Source: an uncultured Oscillospiraceae bacterium (GTDB taxonomy: Bacteria; Bacillota; Clostridia; Oscillospirales; Oscillospiraceae). From it: a DNA stretch of 62,008 nt. Each line of letters opens with the position of its first letter. Position 1 is the stretch's first letter. The stretch spans positions 1 through 62,008 of the forward strand of contig CANRDC010000006.1 in NCBI GenBank assembly GCA_947629245.1. The letters are read 5' to 3'. The notes beneath the pieces are model-generated. The model did not search any database. It was given only the letters and a program-made list of their open reading frames with translations, and had not been told where the DNA came from. A program made the translations under genes and the position numbers. Positions 26,883-35,362 of this stretch are shown in pieces.

Positions 26883-28409
26883 ATGGGAAAGTATCTGATC
26901 GGCATTGACGCCGGTACCACCAACATCAAGGCGGTCCTGTTCGACGCCGGGGGCGGTCAGCTTTGTGAAGCGTCAGAGGAAAACCGGGTCGTCACCTACA
27001 ATCTTTCCTGGGCGGAACAGGACATGGACGAGCTGTGGGAGCACCTGGCCGCCTGTGTCCGCAGGCTGATGACCCTCTCCGGGGCGGCCCCGGAGGATAT
27101 TATGGCCGTGGGCCTGTCCGCACAGGGGGAGGGGCTCTGGTGTCTGGACGCTCAGGGCGCGCCGGTACGCCGGGCCATTCTTTGGAACGATGGCCGGGCC
27201 GCCGGTCTGGTGGCCAAGCTCAAGGCGGACACGGAACTTTATAACGAGATCAAGCTGCAGACAGGCTCCTACATCAAACCAGGCTCCACCCTCACCCAGA
27301 TCAAATGGTACAAGGAAAACGAGCCGGAGCTTTTCGCCAAAACCAGGACTATTTTCACCTGCAAAGACTTTCTGCGCTACCGCATGACCGGTCAGCTGAA
27401 CTGGGAGATGACGGACGCCTCCTGTTCCTGTCTCGACCTGGTCGCGCGGGCCTATCCCCTGGACCTTTTCGCCCGGCTGGGCATCCCCGAGGCCGCGGGC
27501 AAGCTGCCGCCGCTCATCAGCGGAACGGACTGCGGCGGCTGGCTCACAGAGACTGCGGCCTTTGCGCTGGGGCTCCGACCCGGCACCCCTGTCAGCGGCG
27601 GCATGATCGACGTTGTGGCCACCGCCGTGGGCGCGGGGGCGCTGGAGACCTACTCCGTCTGTACCATTCTGGGCACCACCGGCATGAACCTGACGGTCAC
27701 GGAGGAGTATGTCCCCGACCTGGCGTTCAACGGCTGGGAATGCCATATGGAGAGCGGCAAATGGGTCAAAGGGATGGGCATGATGTCCGCTATGCCCAAT
27801 CAGAACTGGGCGCTGCAGGAGCTGTTCGGCGTCCGGGAGTTCACCCCGGAGGTCTTCGCGCAGATCGACGCCGAGCTCCCCTCCATGCGTCCCGGCGAGG
27901 GCGGACTGCTGTACCTGCCCCACATCGACCCCTCCGGGGAACGTGCGCCGTTTTTCGACCCCACGGCGGCGGCACAGCTTATGGGCATCAAGACCACCAC
28001 CACGCGGGGCCAGATCCTGCACGCCGTCGTGGAGGGGGTGTGCCTGGGGCTGCGCTCGTGTCTGGAGAACATTCCCAACGTCCACCCCATTCTGCTCAGC
28101 GGCGGCGGCGCCCGTGGACTGACCTGGCCAAAGATCCTGGCCGACTGCACCGGGCGGGACGTGCTCATCTGCCAGTCCACGGAGCTGGCCGCCAAGGGCG
28201 CGGCGCTGTCCGCGGCGCTGATGATCGGGCTGTACCCCAGCTGCGCCGAGGCGAAGGAGTTTTTCCGGATCAGGGACACCGTCAGGGCCGACCCGGCGCG
28301 GACGAGACAGTATGACCGCATCTATCCCATGTACCGCCGCGCCCAGGAGCTTGCCGGGGAGTTCTGGACCTGGCGCGACAAATTTTTGAGAGGAGAAGAC
28401 CATGATTGA
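26883..28409 (+). CDS. FGGY family carbohydrate kinase
   Basis: A 508-residue kinase that phosphorylates a sugar or polyol with ATP. The phosphate-1 loop is DAGTTNIK (residues 9-16), GLSAQGEGLW and WNDGRA form the sugar pocket, and GGMIDVVATAVGAG holds the catalytic Asp; the C-terminal LSGGGARG binds adenosine. It resembles the xylulose/erythritol/L-xylulose branch rather than glycerol kinase. AAGGAGGG precedes the ATG, and the stop overlaps the next gene by 8 bases. Together with the aldolase it should create and split a phosphorylated ketose. No isomerase lies in the operon, so the imported compound may already be a keto form or be oxidised first. Confidence 0.92.
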   Translation: MGKYLIGIDAGTTNIKAVLFDAGGGQLCEASEENRVVTYNLSWAEQDMDELWEHLAACVRRLMTLSGAAPEDIMAVGLSAQGEGLWCLDAQGAPVRRAILWNDGRAAGLVAKLKADTELYNEIKLQTGSYIKPGSTLTQIKWYKENEPELFAKTRTIFTCKDFLRYRMTGQLNWEMTDASCSCLDLVARAYPLDLFARLGIPEAAGKLPPLISGTDCGGWLTETAAFALGLRPGTPVSGGMIDVVATAVGAGALETYSVCTILGTTGMNLTVTEEYVPDLAFNGWECHMESGKWVKGMGMMSAMPNQNWALQELFGVREFTPEVFAQIDAELPSMRPGEGGLLYLPHIDPSGERAPFFDPTAAAQLMGIKTTTTRGQILHAVVEGVCLGLRSCLENIPNVHPILLSGGGARGLTWPKILADCTGRDVLICQSTELAAKGAALSAALMIGLYPSCAEAKEFFRIRDTVRADPARTRQYDRIYPMYRRAQELAGEFWTWRDKFLRGEDHD

Positions 28410-29436
28410 TCCCACTGTCCTGCTGACCGCCGAGGCCGACCGGGCGGAGCTCGGTCCCCTGTACCAGGCCTGCCGTGTGGAGACCTGCGGTTGGTTCGTC
28501 AACGAGACCGTCCTGCCCGAGGACGAGCTTATCGAAAAGCTCATCGGCAAGGACATTTTCATCACCAGCTACGACCGGGTCACCCGCCGGGTGATCGAGA
28601 ACACATCCTTAAAGCTCATCGTCTGCACCCGGGGCAACCCCGTGAACGTGGACGTGGCCGCCGCCAGGGAGAAGGGCGTCCCTGTGGTATACACCCCCGA
28701 CCGGAACGCGGACGCCACGGCGGAATTTGCCGTGGGGCTGCTGCTGAGCGTCGCCCGAAAGATCCCCTTTGCCTACGAGGCCATCCGCGCCGGGAGGATC
28801 GTCACCGACGACCTGGAGCGTCCGGGCCCTCTGAAGGACGACGTCACCTGGGGCAAAGTCAAGGGCGTCCGCCCCTACTCCTGTTTCAAGGGCGTCCAGC
28901 TCAAAAACAAGACCGTAGGCATTGTGGGCTACGGAGCCATCGGCCGCCGGGTAGGCCGGATCCTCTCGGGCTTTGGCATGAACGTTCTGGTATGCGACCC
29001 CTATGTCTCCCGCATCGACATCGACGCCCCAGGGTTCCGCAAGGTGGACTTTGATACCCTGCTCCGGGAGTCAGATTTCGTCACCTGCCACCTGAAGGTG
29101 ACCCCCGGCACCCGGGGAATGTTCACCGCAGAGGCCTTTGCCAAGATGAAGCCCACCGCGTATTTCATCAACGACTGCCGGGGGGCCATCGTAGACGAGC
29201 GCGCCCTGATCGACGCCCTCCGGGAGCGCCGGATCGCCGGGGCCGCCCTGGATGTGTACGAATACGAGCCGCTGTACAAGGGCCACCCCTTCGTCAGCGG
29301 CGAGCTGGACAATGTGGTGCTCACGCCCCACCTGGGCGGCGCCGCCGAGGAGATCATCACCAACCACACCCGGATGTTCGTGGACGAGGTGCTCCACTTT
29401 ATCCATGGCGAACCGCTGATCTACGCAGTCAAATGA
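28402..29436 (+). CDS. D-isomer-specific 2-hydroxyacid dehydrogenase
   Basis: A 344-residue NAD-dependent dehydrogenase of the phosphoglycerate dehydrogenase/glyoxylate reductase family. The Rossmann motif is GYGAIGRRVGRI, followed by the Asp of VCDPY that favours NAD. The catalytic set is Arg in NDCRGAIVDE, Glu in YEYEPL and His in TPHLGG. The sequence has a distinctive insert before the Rossmann fold (DDVTWGKVKGVRPYSCFKG). The start overlaps the kinase stop and has AGAGGAG upstream. It may oxidise the imported hydroxy acid to a keto acid, or reduce one; the direction is not decided by the sequence. Confidence 0.9.
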   Translation: MIDPTVLLTAEADRAELGPLYQACRVETCGWFVNETVLPEDELIEKLIGKDIFITSYDRVTRRVIENTSLKLIVCTRGNPVNVDVAAAREKGVPVVYTPDRNADATAEFAVGLLLSVARKIPFAYEAIRAGRIVTDDLERPGPLKDDVTWGKVKGVRPYSCFKGVQLKNKTVGIVGYGAIGRRVGRILSGFGMNVLVCDPYVSRIDIDAPGFRKVDFDTLLRESDFVTCHLKVTPGTRGMFTAEAFAKMKPTAYFINDCRGAIVDERALIDALRERRIAGAALDVYEYEPLYKGHPFVSGELDNVVLTPHLGGAAEEIITNHTRMFVDEVLHFIHGEPLIYAVK

Positions 29437-29527
29437 TTTTTCCATCGCGTCTTATCGCTCCGGAGCCGTTCCCGGCGCGGGCCGCCACCGGCCCGCCCGG
29501 GCCAGTCATCAAAAGAGAGGTATAGAA

Positions 29528-30931
29528 ATGAAGGAAAAAAAGTGGTATATGAGGATGCCGCACGTATGCATCCTGCTGCTGATCATTATCATCGTCTGCG
29601 CGGCGCTGACCTATATCGTCCCCGCCGGCGAGTTTGACCGGGAACAGCTGGAGGGCGCCACCCGCGCCGTGGTGGTGGCCGGGTCGTACCACCGGGTAGA
29701 GCAGAGCCCCGTCGGTTTTCTGGCTGCCTTCAAGGCGCTGACCCAGGGCTTCCAGGCCACCTCCAACATCATCGCCATGATCCTGTTCTCAGCGGGCGCC
29801 TTCAAGGTCATGACCGAGTGCGGCATGGTGGAAAACCTGCTGGGCTCCCTGCTGGGCAGGGTAAGCGCCAAAAAGAACAGCGGCAGGCTGGTCATCTGGA
29901 TCGTCACGTTCATCTTCAGCGTCATGGGCATTTTCATCGGGCCGGAGGTCCACGTACCCTTCACCGTGGTCACGGTGGCCATTGCCCTGGCCATGGGGTA
30001 TGACCTGATCGTGGGCATGGCCATGCTCATCGGCGGGTGCGTCGGCTTCGCCACGGCTCCCATCAACGCCTCCACCATCGGCACCGCCGACGCCATTTCC
30101 GGGCTGCCCCTGTTCTCCGGCATGGGTCTGCGCACTGCGTTCTGGTTCTGCTCCACCTGCATGACATGCCTGATCATCTGCCGCTACGCCGAAAAGGTCA
30201 AGGCAGACCCCACCAAGAGCCTCACCTATGGCGTCGACGTCTCCGGCCTGGGCCTTAAAAAGGACATGGCCGACTGCCATATGCGTCCCCGGGACTGGGG
30301 CGTGCTGGCCTGCCTCGCCGGGATCTTCGCGTTCACCATCGTTGGCTGCACGCAATGGGGCTGGTATGTGGACGAGATGACCACCGTGTTTATTCTGGGC
30401 GGCATTCTGGCGGGTATCGTAGCCGGCTTTGACGGCAACAAGATCGTCGGCTGCTTCATCGAGGGCGCAAAGGAAGTGGTCTTTGGGGCCATGTGCGTGG
30501 GCATCGCCAACGCCATTTCCATCGTACTCAGCGAAGGACGCATCATGGACACGATCGTCTACGCCCTGTCCACTCCGCTGGCGGGCCTGCCCACCGTGAT
30601 CGGCGCGATACTGATGACCCTGGTCCACGGCGTGGTCAACTTCTTCATCCCCTCCGGCAGCGGACAGGCCGCCGCCACCATGCCCATCATGTTCCCCATC
30701 GGCGACCTGATCGGCATGACCAAACAGACCTCAATCCTCTGCTTCCAGATCGGCGACGGCGTCACCAACATCATCTATCCCACCCTGGGCTCGCTGATGG
30801 CGGTGCTTGCCATTGCCCGCGTCCCCTTTGAAAAATGGTTCAAATTCGCCATACGGCTGGTGGCCGGAATATATCTTGTGGGCTGGGTCTTTGCGGCCAT
30901 TGCCGTGACCATCCGCTGGGGCCCGTTTTGA
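29528..30931 (+). CDS. YfcC family carrier, copy 2
   Basis: A 467-residue paralogue of the carrier at 23535: same start pattern (KEKKWYMRMPHVCIL), VPAGEFDRE, GPEVHVPFTVVTVAIALAMG and NFFIPSGSGQAAATMPIMFP. The two differ at many positions, so this is an old duplication, not a recent copy. Having two such carriers at either end of one operon suggests either two related substrates or an uptake/export pair, for example import of the acid and export of a fermentation product. AGAGAGG precedes the ATG. A terminator-like hairpin follows. Confidence 0.85.
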   Translation: MKEKKWYMRMPHVCILLLIIIIVCAALTYIVPAGEFDREQLEGATRAVVVAGSYHRVEQSPVGFLAAFKALTQGFQATSNIIAMILFSAGAFKVMTECGMVENLLGSLLGRVSAKKNSGRLVIWIVTFIFSVMGIFIGPEVHVPFTVVTVAIALAMGYDLIVGMAMLIGGCVGFATAPINASTIGTADAISGLPLFSGMGLRTAFWFCSTCMTCLIICRYAEKVKADPTKSLTYGVDVSGLGLKKDMADCHMRPRDWGVLACLAGIFAFTIVGCTQWGWYVDEMTTVFILGGILAGIVAGFDGNKIVGCFIEGAKEVVFGAMCVGIANAISIVLSEGRIMDTIVYALSTPLAGLPTVIGAILMTLVHGVVNFFIPSGSGQAAATMPIMFPIGDLIGMTKQTSILCFQIGDGVTNIIYPTLGSLMAVLAIARVPFEKWFKFAIRLVAGIYLVGWVFAAIAVTIRWGPF

Positions 30932-30995
30932 GCTCTCCGCAGCCCCGCGCGAAGCGAGGAGCTTTGGCAGGCCGAGGGCCTTTGTCCGCGCGCTG

Positions 30996-31035
30996 AAAAG
31001 GGACGGGAGCCTTTTGGTTTCCGTCCCCTTTCTCG
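30996..31035 (+). terminator. Terminator-like hairpin after the second YfcC gene
   Basis: AAAAGGGACGG (30996-31006) pairs with CCGTCCCCTTT (31021-31031), with one mismatch, around a 14-base loop, and ends in CTTTCTC. Confidence 0.55.
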
Positions 31036-31057
31036 CCCGACGGGATGTTTGATTTTG

Positions 31058-31111
31058 TTGACAGACGGAGAAAATCTCATTATAATTAGGAAAAACCACA
31101 TAAAATCTCAT
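31058..31111 (+). promoter_or_regulatory. Promoter of the DeoR gene with two direct-repeat operator candidates
   Basis: TTGACA (31058-31063), 17 bases, TATAAT (31081-31086): perfect consensus. The 10-base word AAAATCTCAT occurs in the spacer at 31071-31080 and again at 31102-31111, 31 bases apart, which is three helical turns. Placement inside and just after the promoter is what an autorepressor would need; DeoR-family proteins often bind spaced direct repeats. Confidence 0.75.
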
Positions 31112-31128
31112 TTTTGTGGGGGAACGGA

Positions 31129-31947
31129 ATGTTAGCGGCAGTCAGAAAAGAAAAAATCAAAACATATATGCTGGAGAAAAAAGACGTAACGGTCACGGAG
31201 CTGTCCCAGCTTTTTTCCGTCAGCGAGGAGACCATCCGCCGGGATCTTCGGATGCTGGAGGACGAGGGCATCGTGATCCGCACCCACGGAGGAGCCGTAC
31301 TGAGCAAAAGGGTGAAGTCCACTGTGGATAACAAGGTGCTCGCCAATCTCTTCACCGAGAGCAAACGCTCCATCGCCGCCCAATGCGGCCAGTTCATCCA
31401 CGAGGGGGACTGCATCTACCTGGACGCCTCCACCACCGCCTCGGCCATCTGCAATGAGCTGGGAGGCAAACATATCACCGTTCTCACCAATTCCCTGCAG
31501 ATCATAAACCACCTGTGCGAGAGCGGCAGCCTCAAGCTCATCTGCGTGGGCGGCAACTTTGTCCGCTCCCGTCAGTGCTTTGTGGGCCGGGAGACCAATG
31601 AGCAGCTGAGCCACTACTATGTGGATATCGCCTTCATCTCCTGCCGCTCCCTGAATATGAAGACCGGCATCACGGACTCTGACGACGACGTGGCGGAGGT
31701 CAAGCAGATCATTACCCGCCACGCCAACCGGGTGTGCCTGATCGCGGACCACACCAAGTTTGACAAGACCTCCTTTACGCGCGTCTGCAATTTCAGCGAC
31801 ATCGACGACATTGTCACAGACCGTCCCCTGTCCAACGAGTGGGTCCGCTTTGCCGAGGAACGGAACATCCGCATCTGGGACGCGGGAGACCGCGCTCCCG
31901 AGACGGGGCGGGAGGGAGACGCCCCCGCCGACCCGGAGAATGCCTGA
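31129..31947 (+). CDS. DeoR family transcriptional regulator
   Basis: A 272-residue regulator. The N-terminal helix-turn-helix (TVTELSQLFSVSEETIRRDL, then the wing GIVIRTHGGAV) is the DeoR signature; the C-terminal part is the sugar-phosphate-isomerase-like sensor (YLDASTTASAI, CVGGNFVRSRQCFVG, LIADHTKFDK). ATG 31129 was chosen over TTG 31114 because GGGGGAACGG precedes it. It follows the catabolic operon in the same direction but has its own promoter. The likely effector is the phosphorylated intermediate made by the FGGY kinase. The last ~25 residues are Pro/Ala-rich and probably disordered. Confidence 0.93.
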   Translation: MLAAVRKEKIKTYMLEKKDVTVTELSQLFSVSEETIRRDLRMLEDEGIVIRTHGGAVLSKRVKSTVDNKVLANLFTESKRSIAAQCGQFIHEGDCIYLDASTTASAICNELGGKHITVLTNSLQIINHLCESGSLKLICVGGNFVRSRQCFVGRETNEQLSHYYVDIAFISCRSLNMKTGITDSDDDVAEVKQIITRHANRVCLIADHTKFDKTSFTRVCNFSDIDDIVTDRPLSNEWVRFAEERNIRIWDAGDRAPETGREGDAPADPENA

Positions 31948-31993
31948 AGCTCCTACGGGGGTTCGTTTCTGTCCGCGAGCTGACGCAAACTCA

Positions 31994-32023
31994 AATGGCG
32001 CGGCCTGTAAAGGCCGCGCCATT
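31994..32023. terminator. Hairpin after the DeoR gene
   Basis: AATGGCGCGGCCT-GTAA-AGGCCGCGCCATT, 13 perfect pairs, 46 bases after the DeoR stop. No T-run follows. Confidence 0.5.
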
Positions 32024-32053
32024 CCAAGATCTGATATTGTACTGTCTCATGAC

Positions 32054-32092
32054 CCGCCCAGCCGGAAGGATCTGGTCCTTCCGGCTGGGCGG
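32054..32092. terminator. Seventeen-pair hairpin between convergent genes
   Basis: CCGCCCAGCCGGAAGGA and TCCTTCCGGCTGGGCGG are perfect complements around TCTGG. It lies 9 bases from the stop of the leftward esterase gene and may end transcription from both sides, though neither side has a strong T-run. Confidence 0.5.
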
Positions 32093-32101
32093 ATGTCTAT
32101 A

Positions 32102-33079
32102 TCAGAGCTTTTCCAGCTTGTCGGTCAGCGCTTTCAGAAGCTCGTCGGAGATCCGGCCCGCCTGGGCGAACATCCGAAGGCTCATGCCGCTCTCCATGGG
32201 ATTGGCCCGGAGGGCCCCCGCCAGGCCGGGGGAGACCGCCTCCATGGCGGATACGCAGGCGGGACAGCTGGCCAGGCGGCGGATGGGGGTGTCCGGCCCG
32301 AACCGGTCCGGCGGCGGCAGGATGCCCGGCTGGGGCATGCCGTCCAGGGGGAAGTCCCCGAAAACGTGGCGGAGGAAGCGAACGCTGTCCGGTATCCAGT
32401 CCTGGGTGTCCGGCACGGCGTTGGCCGGGTTGCCGTTGGCGTGGGCGGCCTTGCCGGTGGAGAAGCCGTGCCCGGCCTGGAGATAGACCCGCAGCTCGAA
32501 ATAGACCGCGTTTTTCGCCAGGGCCTGGGCGAAGCTGAGGCAGTTTTCCACCGGCACGCACCCGTCGTCGGAACTGGCGAAGAGGAAGCTGGGGGGCGTG
32601 GTCCAGTCCACCCCGGCGCAGGCGTCGGGGATCTGCAGGCCCATGGGCGGGCCCATCTCCGGCAGGATGACGGGGTAGCCCAGCACCAGCGCGTCGGGCC
32701 TGTCCGGCCCCATGGTCCCCAGACAGGCCGCCAGGTGGCCGCCAGCGGAAAAGCCGATGGCCGCGACCTTGTTTGGGTCGATGTGCAGGGACGCGGCGTT
32801 TTCGCGGATGTAGCGCAGCGCCGCCGCGCCGTCCTCATAGGCCCGCTCCCAGGGCTTGCCGTTCACGCTGTAGCGCAGCACGAAGGCGTTGAAGCCCTCG
32901 GCCAGATACGCCAGCGCGATGGGCTCCGCCTCCCGGTCGGAACACATGACGTAGCCGCCGCCGGGGATCACCAGCATGGCCGGACGGATGTCCGCCGTGG
33001 GCATCTCCCAGCTTTCATGCTGTAAATAACAGGTCAGCTCCGCCCCGTTGGGAGCCAGCTCAACAGTGTAGGTTTTCAT
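32102..33079 (-). CDS. Alpha/beta hydrolase, esterase/acetyl-xylan-esterase-like
   Basis: A 325-residue cytoplasmic hydrolase. The oxyanion motif is PGGGYVMCSDRE, the nucleophile elbow GFSAGGH, and the His block AGHGFSTGK; Asp in SSDDGCVPVEN completes the triad. These features fit the BD-FAE/endo-1,4-beta-xylanase-B-like esterases that remove acetyl or other acyl groups from sugars. After the hydrolase core comes an extra C-terminal ~85 residues (LASCPACVSAMEAVSPGLAG onward) that I do not recognise. Start 33079 has GGGAGG upstream; the longer frame is not supported. It sits near the glycan and catabolic loci but is read in the opposite direction. Confidence 0.85.
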   Translation of the reverse strand: MKTYTVELAPNGAELTCYLQHESWEMPTADIRPAMLVIPGGGYVMCSDREAEPIALAYLAEGFNAFVLRYSVNGKPWERAYEDGAAALRYIRENAASLHIDPNKVAAIGFSAGGHLAACLGTMGPDRPDALVLGYPVILPEMGPPMGLQIPDACAGVDWTTPPSFLFASSDDGCVPVENCLSFAQALAKNAVYFELRVYLQAGHGFSTGKAAHANGNPANAVPDTQDWIPDSVRFLRHVFGDFPLDGMPQPGILPPPDRFGPDTPIRRLASCPACVSAMEAVSPGLAGALRANPMESGMSLRMFAQAGRISDELLKALTDKLEKL

Positions 33080-33104
33080 ATGTAGGCCTCCCTGATAAAA
33101 GCGT

Positions 33105-33133
33105 CGGGTCTGCCGCTTTTCGCGGCAGACCCG
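33105..33133 (-). terminator. Terminator after the phosphoglucomutase gene
   Basis: CGGGTCTGCCGC and GCGGCAGACCCG are complementary around a 5-base loop; on the minus strand a GACGCTTTTATC tail follows, 21 bases after the stop. Confidence 0.65.
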
Positions 33134-33153
33134 GTATTGTGCGTATAGGCGGC

Positions 33154-34890
33154 TCAGCGGCTGCCCAGAGCTTCCGCCGCGGCGGAGCAGGCGTCCGCCC
33201 GTGCATGGCACTCTTCCTTGCTCGCGCCCTTGGTCAGGATATAGATCTTGATCTTGGGCTCGGTGCCGGAGGGACGGATGATGAAGCTGGTGTCCTGCTC
33301 CAGTTCGAAGTACAGCACGTTGGAGCCGGAGATGGGGGTGCGCTCCACCGCGCCCAGGCCGGGCACGGTGACGGTGCCGTCCTTGTAATCCCGGACCCGG
33401 ACCACCCGCTGTCCGGCAAGCTCCGCGGGAGGGTCGGCCCGGAGGCCGGACATGAGCGCGGCCATGCGGTCCGGCCCGTCCACGCCCTCCATATAGACGT
33501 TCACGGTCTTTTCCACGAATACGCCGTATTTCTCATACAGCGCGTCCAGCGCGTCCAGCAGGGTCATGCCCTTTTGGTAATAGTGGGCGGCCATCTCCGC
33601 GATCATCATGGAGGCGGTGACGGCGTCCTTGTCCCGGACGTAGTCGCCCAGCATATAGCCGTAGCTCTCCTCGAAGGCCAGCAGATACCGCTCGCCGGTA
33701 CCCGCGGCGGCGTAAGCGGCCAGCTTTTCCGCCATGAATTTGAAGCCGGTGAAGGTCTCCCCATAGGCCACGCCGTTTTTCTCGCAGATGGCGCGGGTCA
33801 TGCTGGTGGAGACGATGGTGGAGAGGATGACGGGCTTTTCCGGCATGGTGCCGTTGGCCTGCCGGGCGGTGATGACGTAATCGGCCAGCAGAGCGCCCAT
33901 CTGGTTGCCGGTGATGGTGTGGAACTCGCCGTCCTTGCCCCGTGCCATGACGCCCACCCGGTCAGAGTCCGGATCGGTGCCGATGATCAGGTCGCTTTTG
34001 ACCTTTTTGGCCAGGTCCACCGCCAGATAGAAGCCCTCGGGATTTTCCGGGTTGGGGCTCTCCACCGTGGGGAAGGCGCCGTCGATGACCATCTGCTCGG
34101 CCACGGGGTGGATGTGCTTCAGGCCCAGACGCTTGAGCGCCTCGGGCACCAGGATGTGACCGGCCCCATGGAAGGGGGTGTAGACCACCTGGAAGTCGTC
34201 GGCCACGGCCTTGACAGCGGCCGGGTCGATGGCCTGGCCCAGGACGTTTTGCAAAAACAGCTCGTCCGTCTCCTGGCCGATGATCTCGATCAGGCCCTTT
34301 TCCACGGCCTCGTCGAAGTTCATGGCCTTGACGCCGGTGAAGATGTCGATGGCGGCCATGTTCCTGGCCACCACCTCGGCGTGGTGGGGCGGAAGCTGCG
34401 CGCCGTCGGACCAGTAGACCTTATAGCCGTTGTAGGCCTTGGGGTTGTGGCTGGCGGTGATGTTGATGCCCGCCGTGGCGCCGTAGTGGATGACGCCGAA
34501 GCTCAGCTCCGGGGTGGGGCGCAGCGACTCGAACAGCCGCACATGGATGCCGCTGGCCGCGCATACGCAGGCCGCCTCCCGCGCGAACTCCGGGCTGTTG
34601 ATGCGGCAGTCGTGGGCGATGACCACGCCCTTGTGCCGGGCCTCGTCGCCCTCGGCCACGATGAGCGAGGCAAACGCCTGGGTGGCCCAGCGGACCACGT
34701 GGATGTTCATCCGGGCAAGGCCCGCGCCCATCACGCCCCGCAGACCGGCGGTGCCGAACTCCAAGGGACCGCGGAAGCGGCTTTTGATCTCGTCGTCGTT
34801 GTCCCGGATGGCGTCCAGCTCGTGCCACTCCTCATCAGACAGGGCCGGGCTGTCCAGCCAGCGCTCAAATTCCTTCCTGTAGCTCGTCAT
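33154..34890 (-). CDS. pgcA: Phosphoglucomutase/phosphomannomutase
   Basis: A 578-residue alpha-D-phosphohexomutase that interconverts glucose 1-phosphate and glucose 6-phosphate, possibly also mannose phosphates. The phosphoserine loop is TASHNPKAYNG (S147), the metal loop is DPDSDRVG, the sugar loop is EESYGYMLG, and the phosphate loop is RPSGTEPKIKIY. Length and the start RDNDDEIKSRFRGPLEFGTAGLRG fit the Gram-positive PgcA group. AAAGGAG lies upstream, and the start lies inside the end of the DUF2007 gene, so the two are coupled. It would take in glucose 1-phosphate made by the GH94-like phosphorylase. Confidence 0.95.
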   Translation of the reverse strand: MTSYRKEFERWLDSPALSDEEWHELDAIRDNDDEIKSRFRGPLEFGTAGLRGVMGAGLARMNIHVVRWATQAFASLIVAEGDEARHKGVVIAHDCRINSPEFAREAACVCAASGIHVRLFESLRPTPELSFGVIHYGATAGINITASHNPKAYNGYKVYWSDGAQLPPHHAEVVARNMAAIDIFTGVKAMNFDEAVEKGLIEIIGQETDELFLQNVLGQAIDPAAVKAVADDFQVVYTPFHGAGHILVPEALKRLGLKHIHPVAEQMVIDGAFPTVESPNPENPEGFYLAVDLAKKVKSDLIIGTDPDSDRVGVMARGKDGEFHTITGNQMGALLADYVITARQANGTMPEKPVILSTIVSTSMTRAICEKNGVAYGETFTGFKFMAEKLAAYAAAGTGERYLLAFEESYGYMLGDYVRDKDAVTASMMIAEMAAHYYQKGMTLLDALDALYEKYGVFVEKTVNVYMEGVDGPDRMAALMSGLRADPPAELAGQRVVRVRDYKDGTVTVPGLGAVERTPISGSNVLYFELEQDTSFIIRPSGTEPKIKIYILTKGASKEECHARADACSAAAEALGSR

Positions 34891-35179
34891 ATTCCGGCTC
34901 TCCTTTCAAAAGTTCCTGGGCGTCCGCCAGGCTGCTTTTCGGTACATAGATATCCACGCCGCTGCCGCTCATGCCGATCACGACCTTGCCGAAGGCGCCG
35001 TCGCCGGGATAGCGGATAATGGACTGAATGCCATAGGCCTCCAGCATGGAGCGCACCATGTCCGCCGCCATATCCAGCGGGGAACAGTTCGTGAGAAACG
35101 CCGGTTCCTCCGGCTCCCCGTCCGGACCCTTGGGCCAGGCGTCGTATTGTTTTCCGAATTTGTGCAATGCCCAACTCAT
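34865..35179 (-). CDS. DUF2007-like small protein
   Basis: A 104-residue protein whose second half (MVRSMLEAYGIQSIIRYPGD, then VDIYVPKSSLADAQELLKGE) matches the DUF2007 pattern: a small ferredoxin-like fold in which two protein copies may bind a ligand or act in signalling. The function of the family is not known. The start MSWALHKFG at 35179 was chosen because GAGGT precedes it and the upstream extension runs into the hairpin-rich region. It overlaps the mutase start by 26 bases. Confidence 0.75.
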   Translation of the reverse strand: MSWALHKFGKQYDAWPKGPDGEPEEPAFLTNCSPLDMAADMVRSMLEAYGIQSIIRYPGDGAFGKVVIGMSGSGVDIYVPKSSLADAQELLKGEPEYDELQEGI

Positions 35180-35362
35180 AAGGTTGACCTCGTTGCCTCG
35201 CAGAGTTCGCCGCCGGAGCGGCGAATAAAGTTGGATATGATTTCCGGCGGCGTGTACGTCGGAAATCATTCTTCTCGGCCTGCAAACGTGCGGCTGCGCA
35301 GCAGACGTGCGCTGTAGCAGGCCGCAGCCTTCTCGTTTGAATGCGCTGCATTCAAACGAATT
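35180..35362 (-). other. Hairpin-dense leader, possible structured RNA
   Basis: Four stems fill this stretch: TTCGCCGC-CGGA-GCGGCGAA (35207-35226), ATGATTTCCG...CGGAAATCAT (about 35237-35269), a GGCCTGC...GCAGGCC stem (about 35278-35323) enclosing two further GC stems, and TCGTTTGAATGC-GCT-GCATTCAAACGA (35333-35359). No gene is visible. It could be the 5' leader of the DUF2007-pgcA message plus the terminator of rlmH, or a repeat-type element. Confidence 0.5.
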
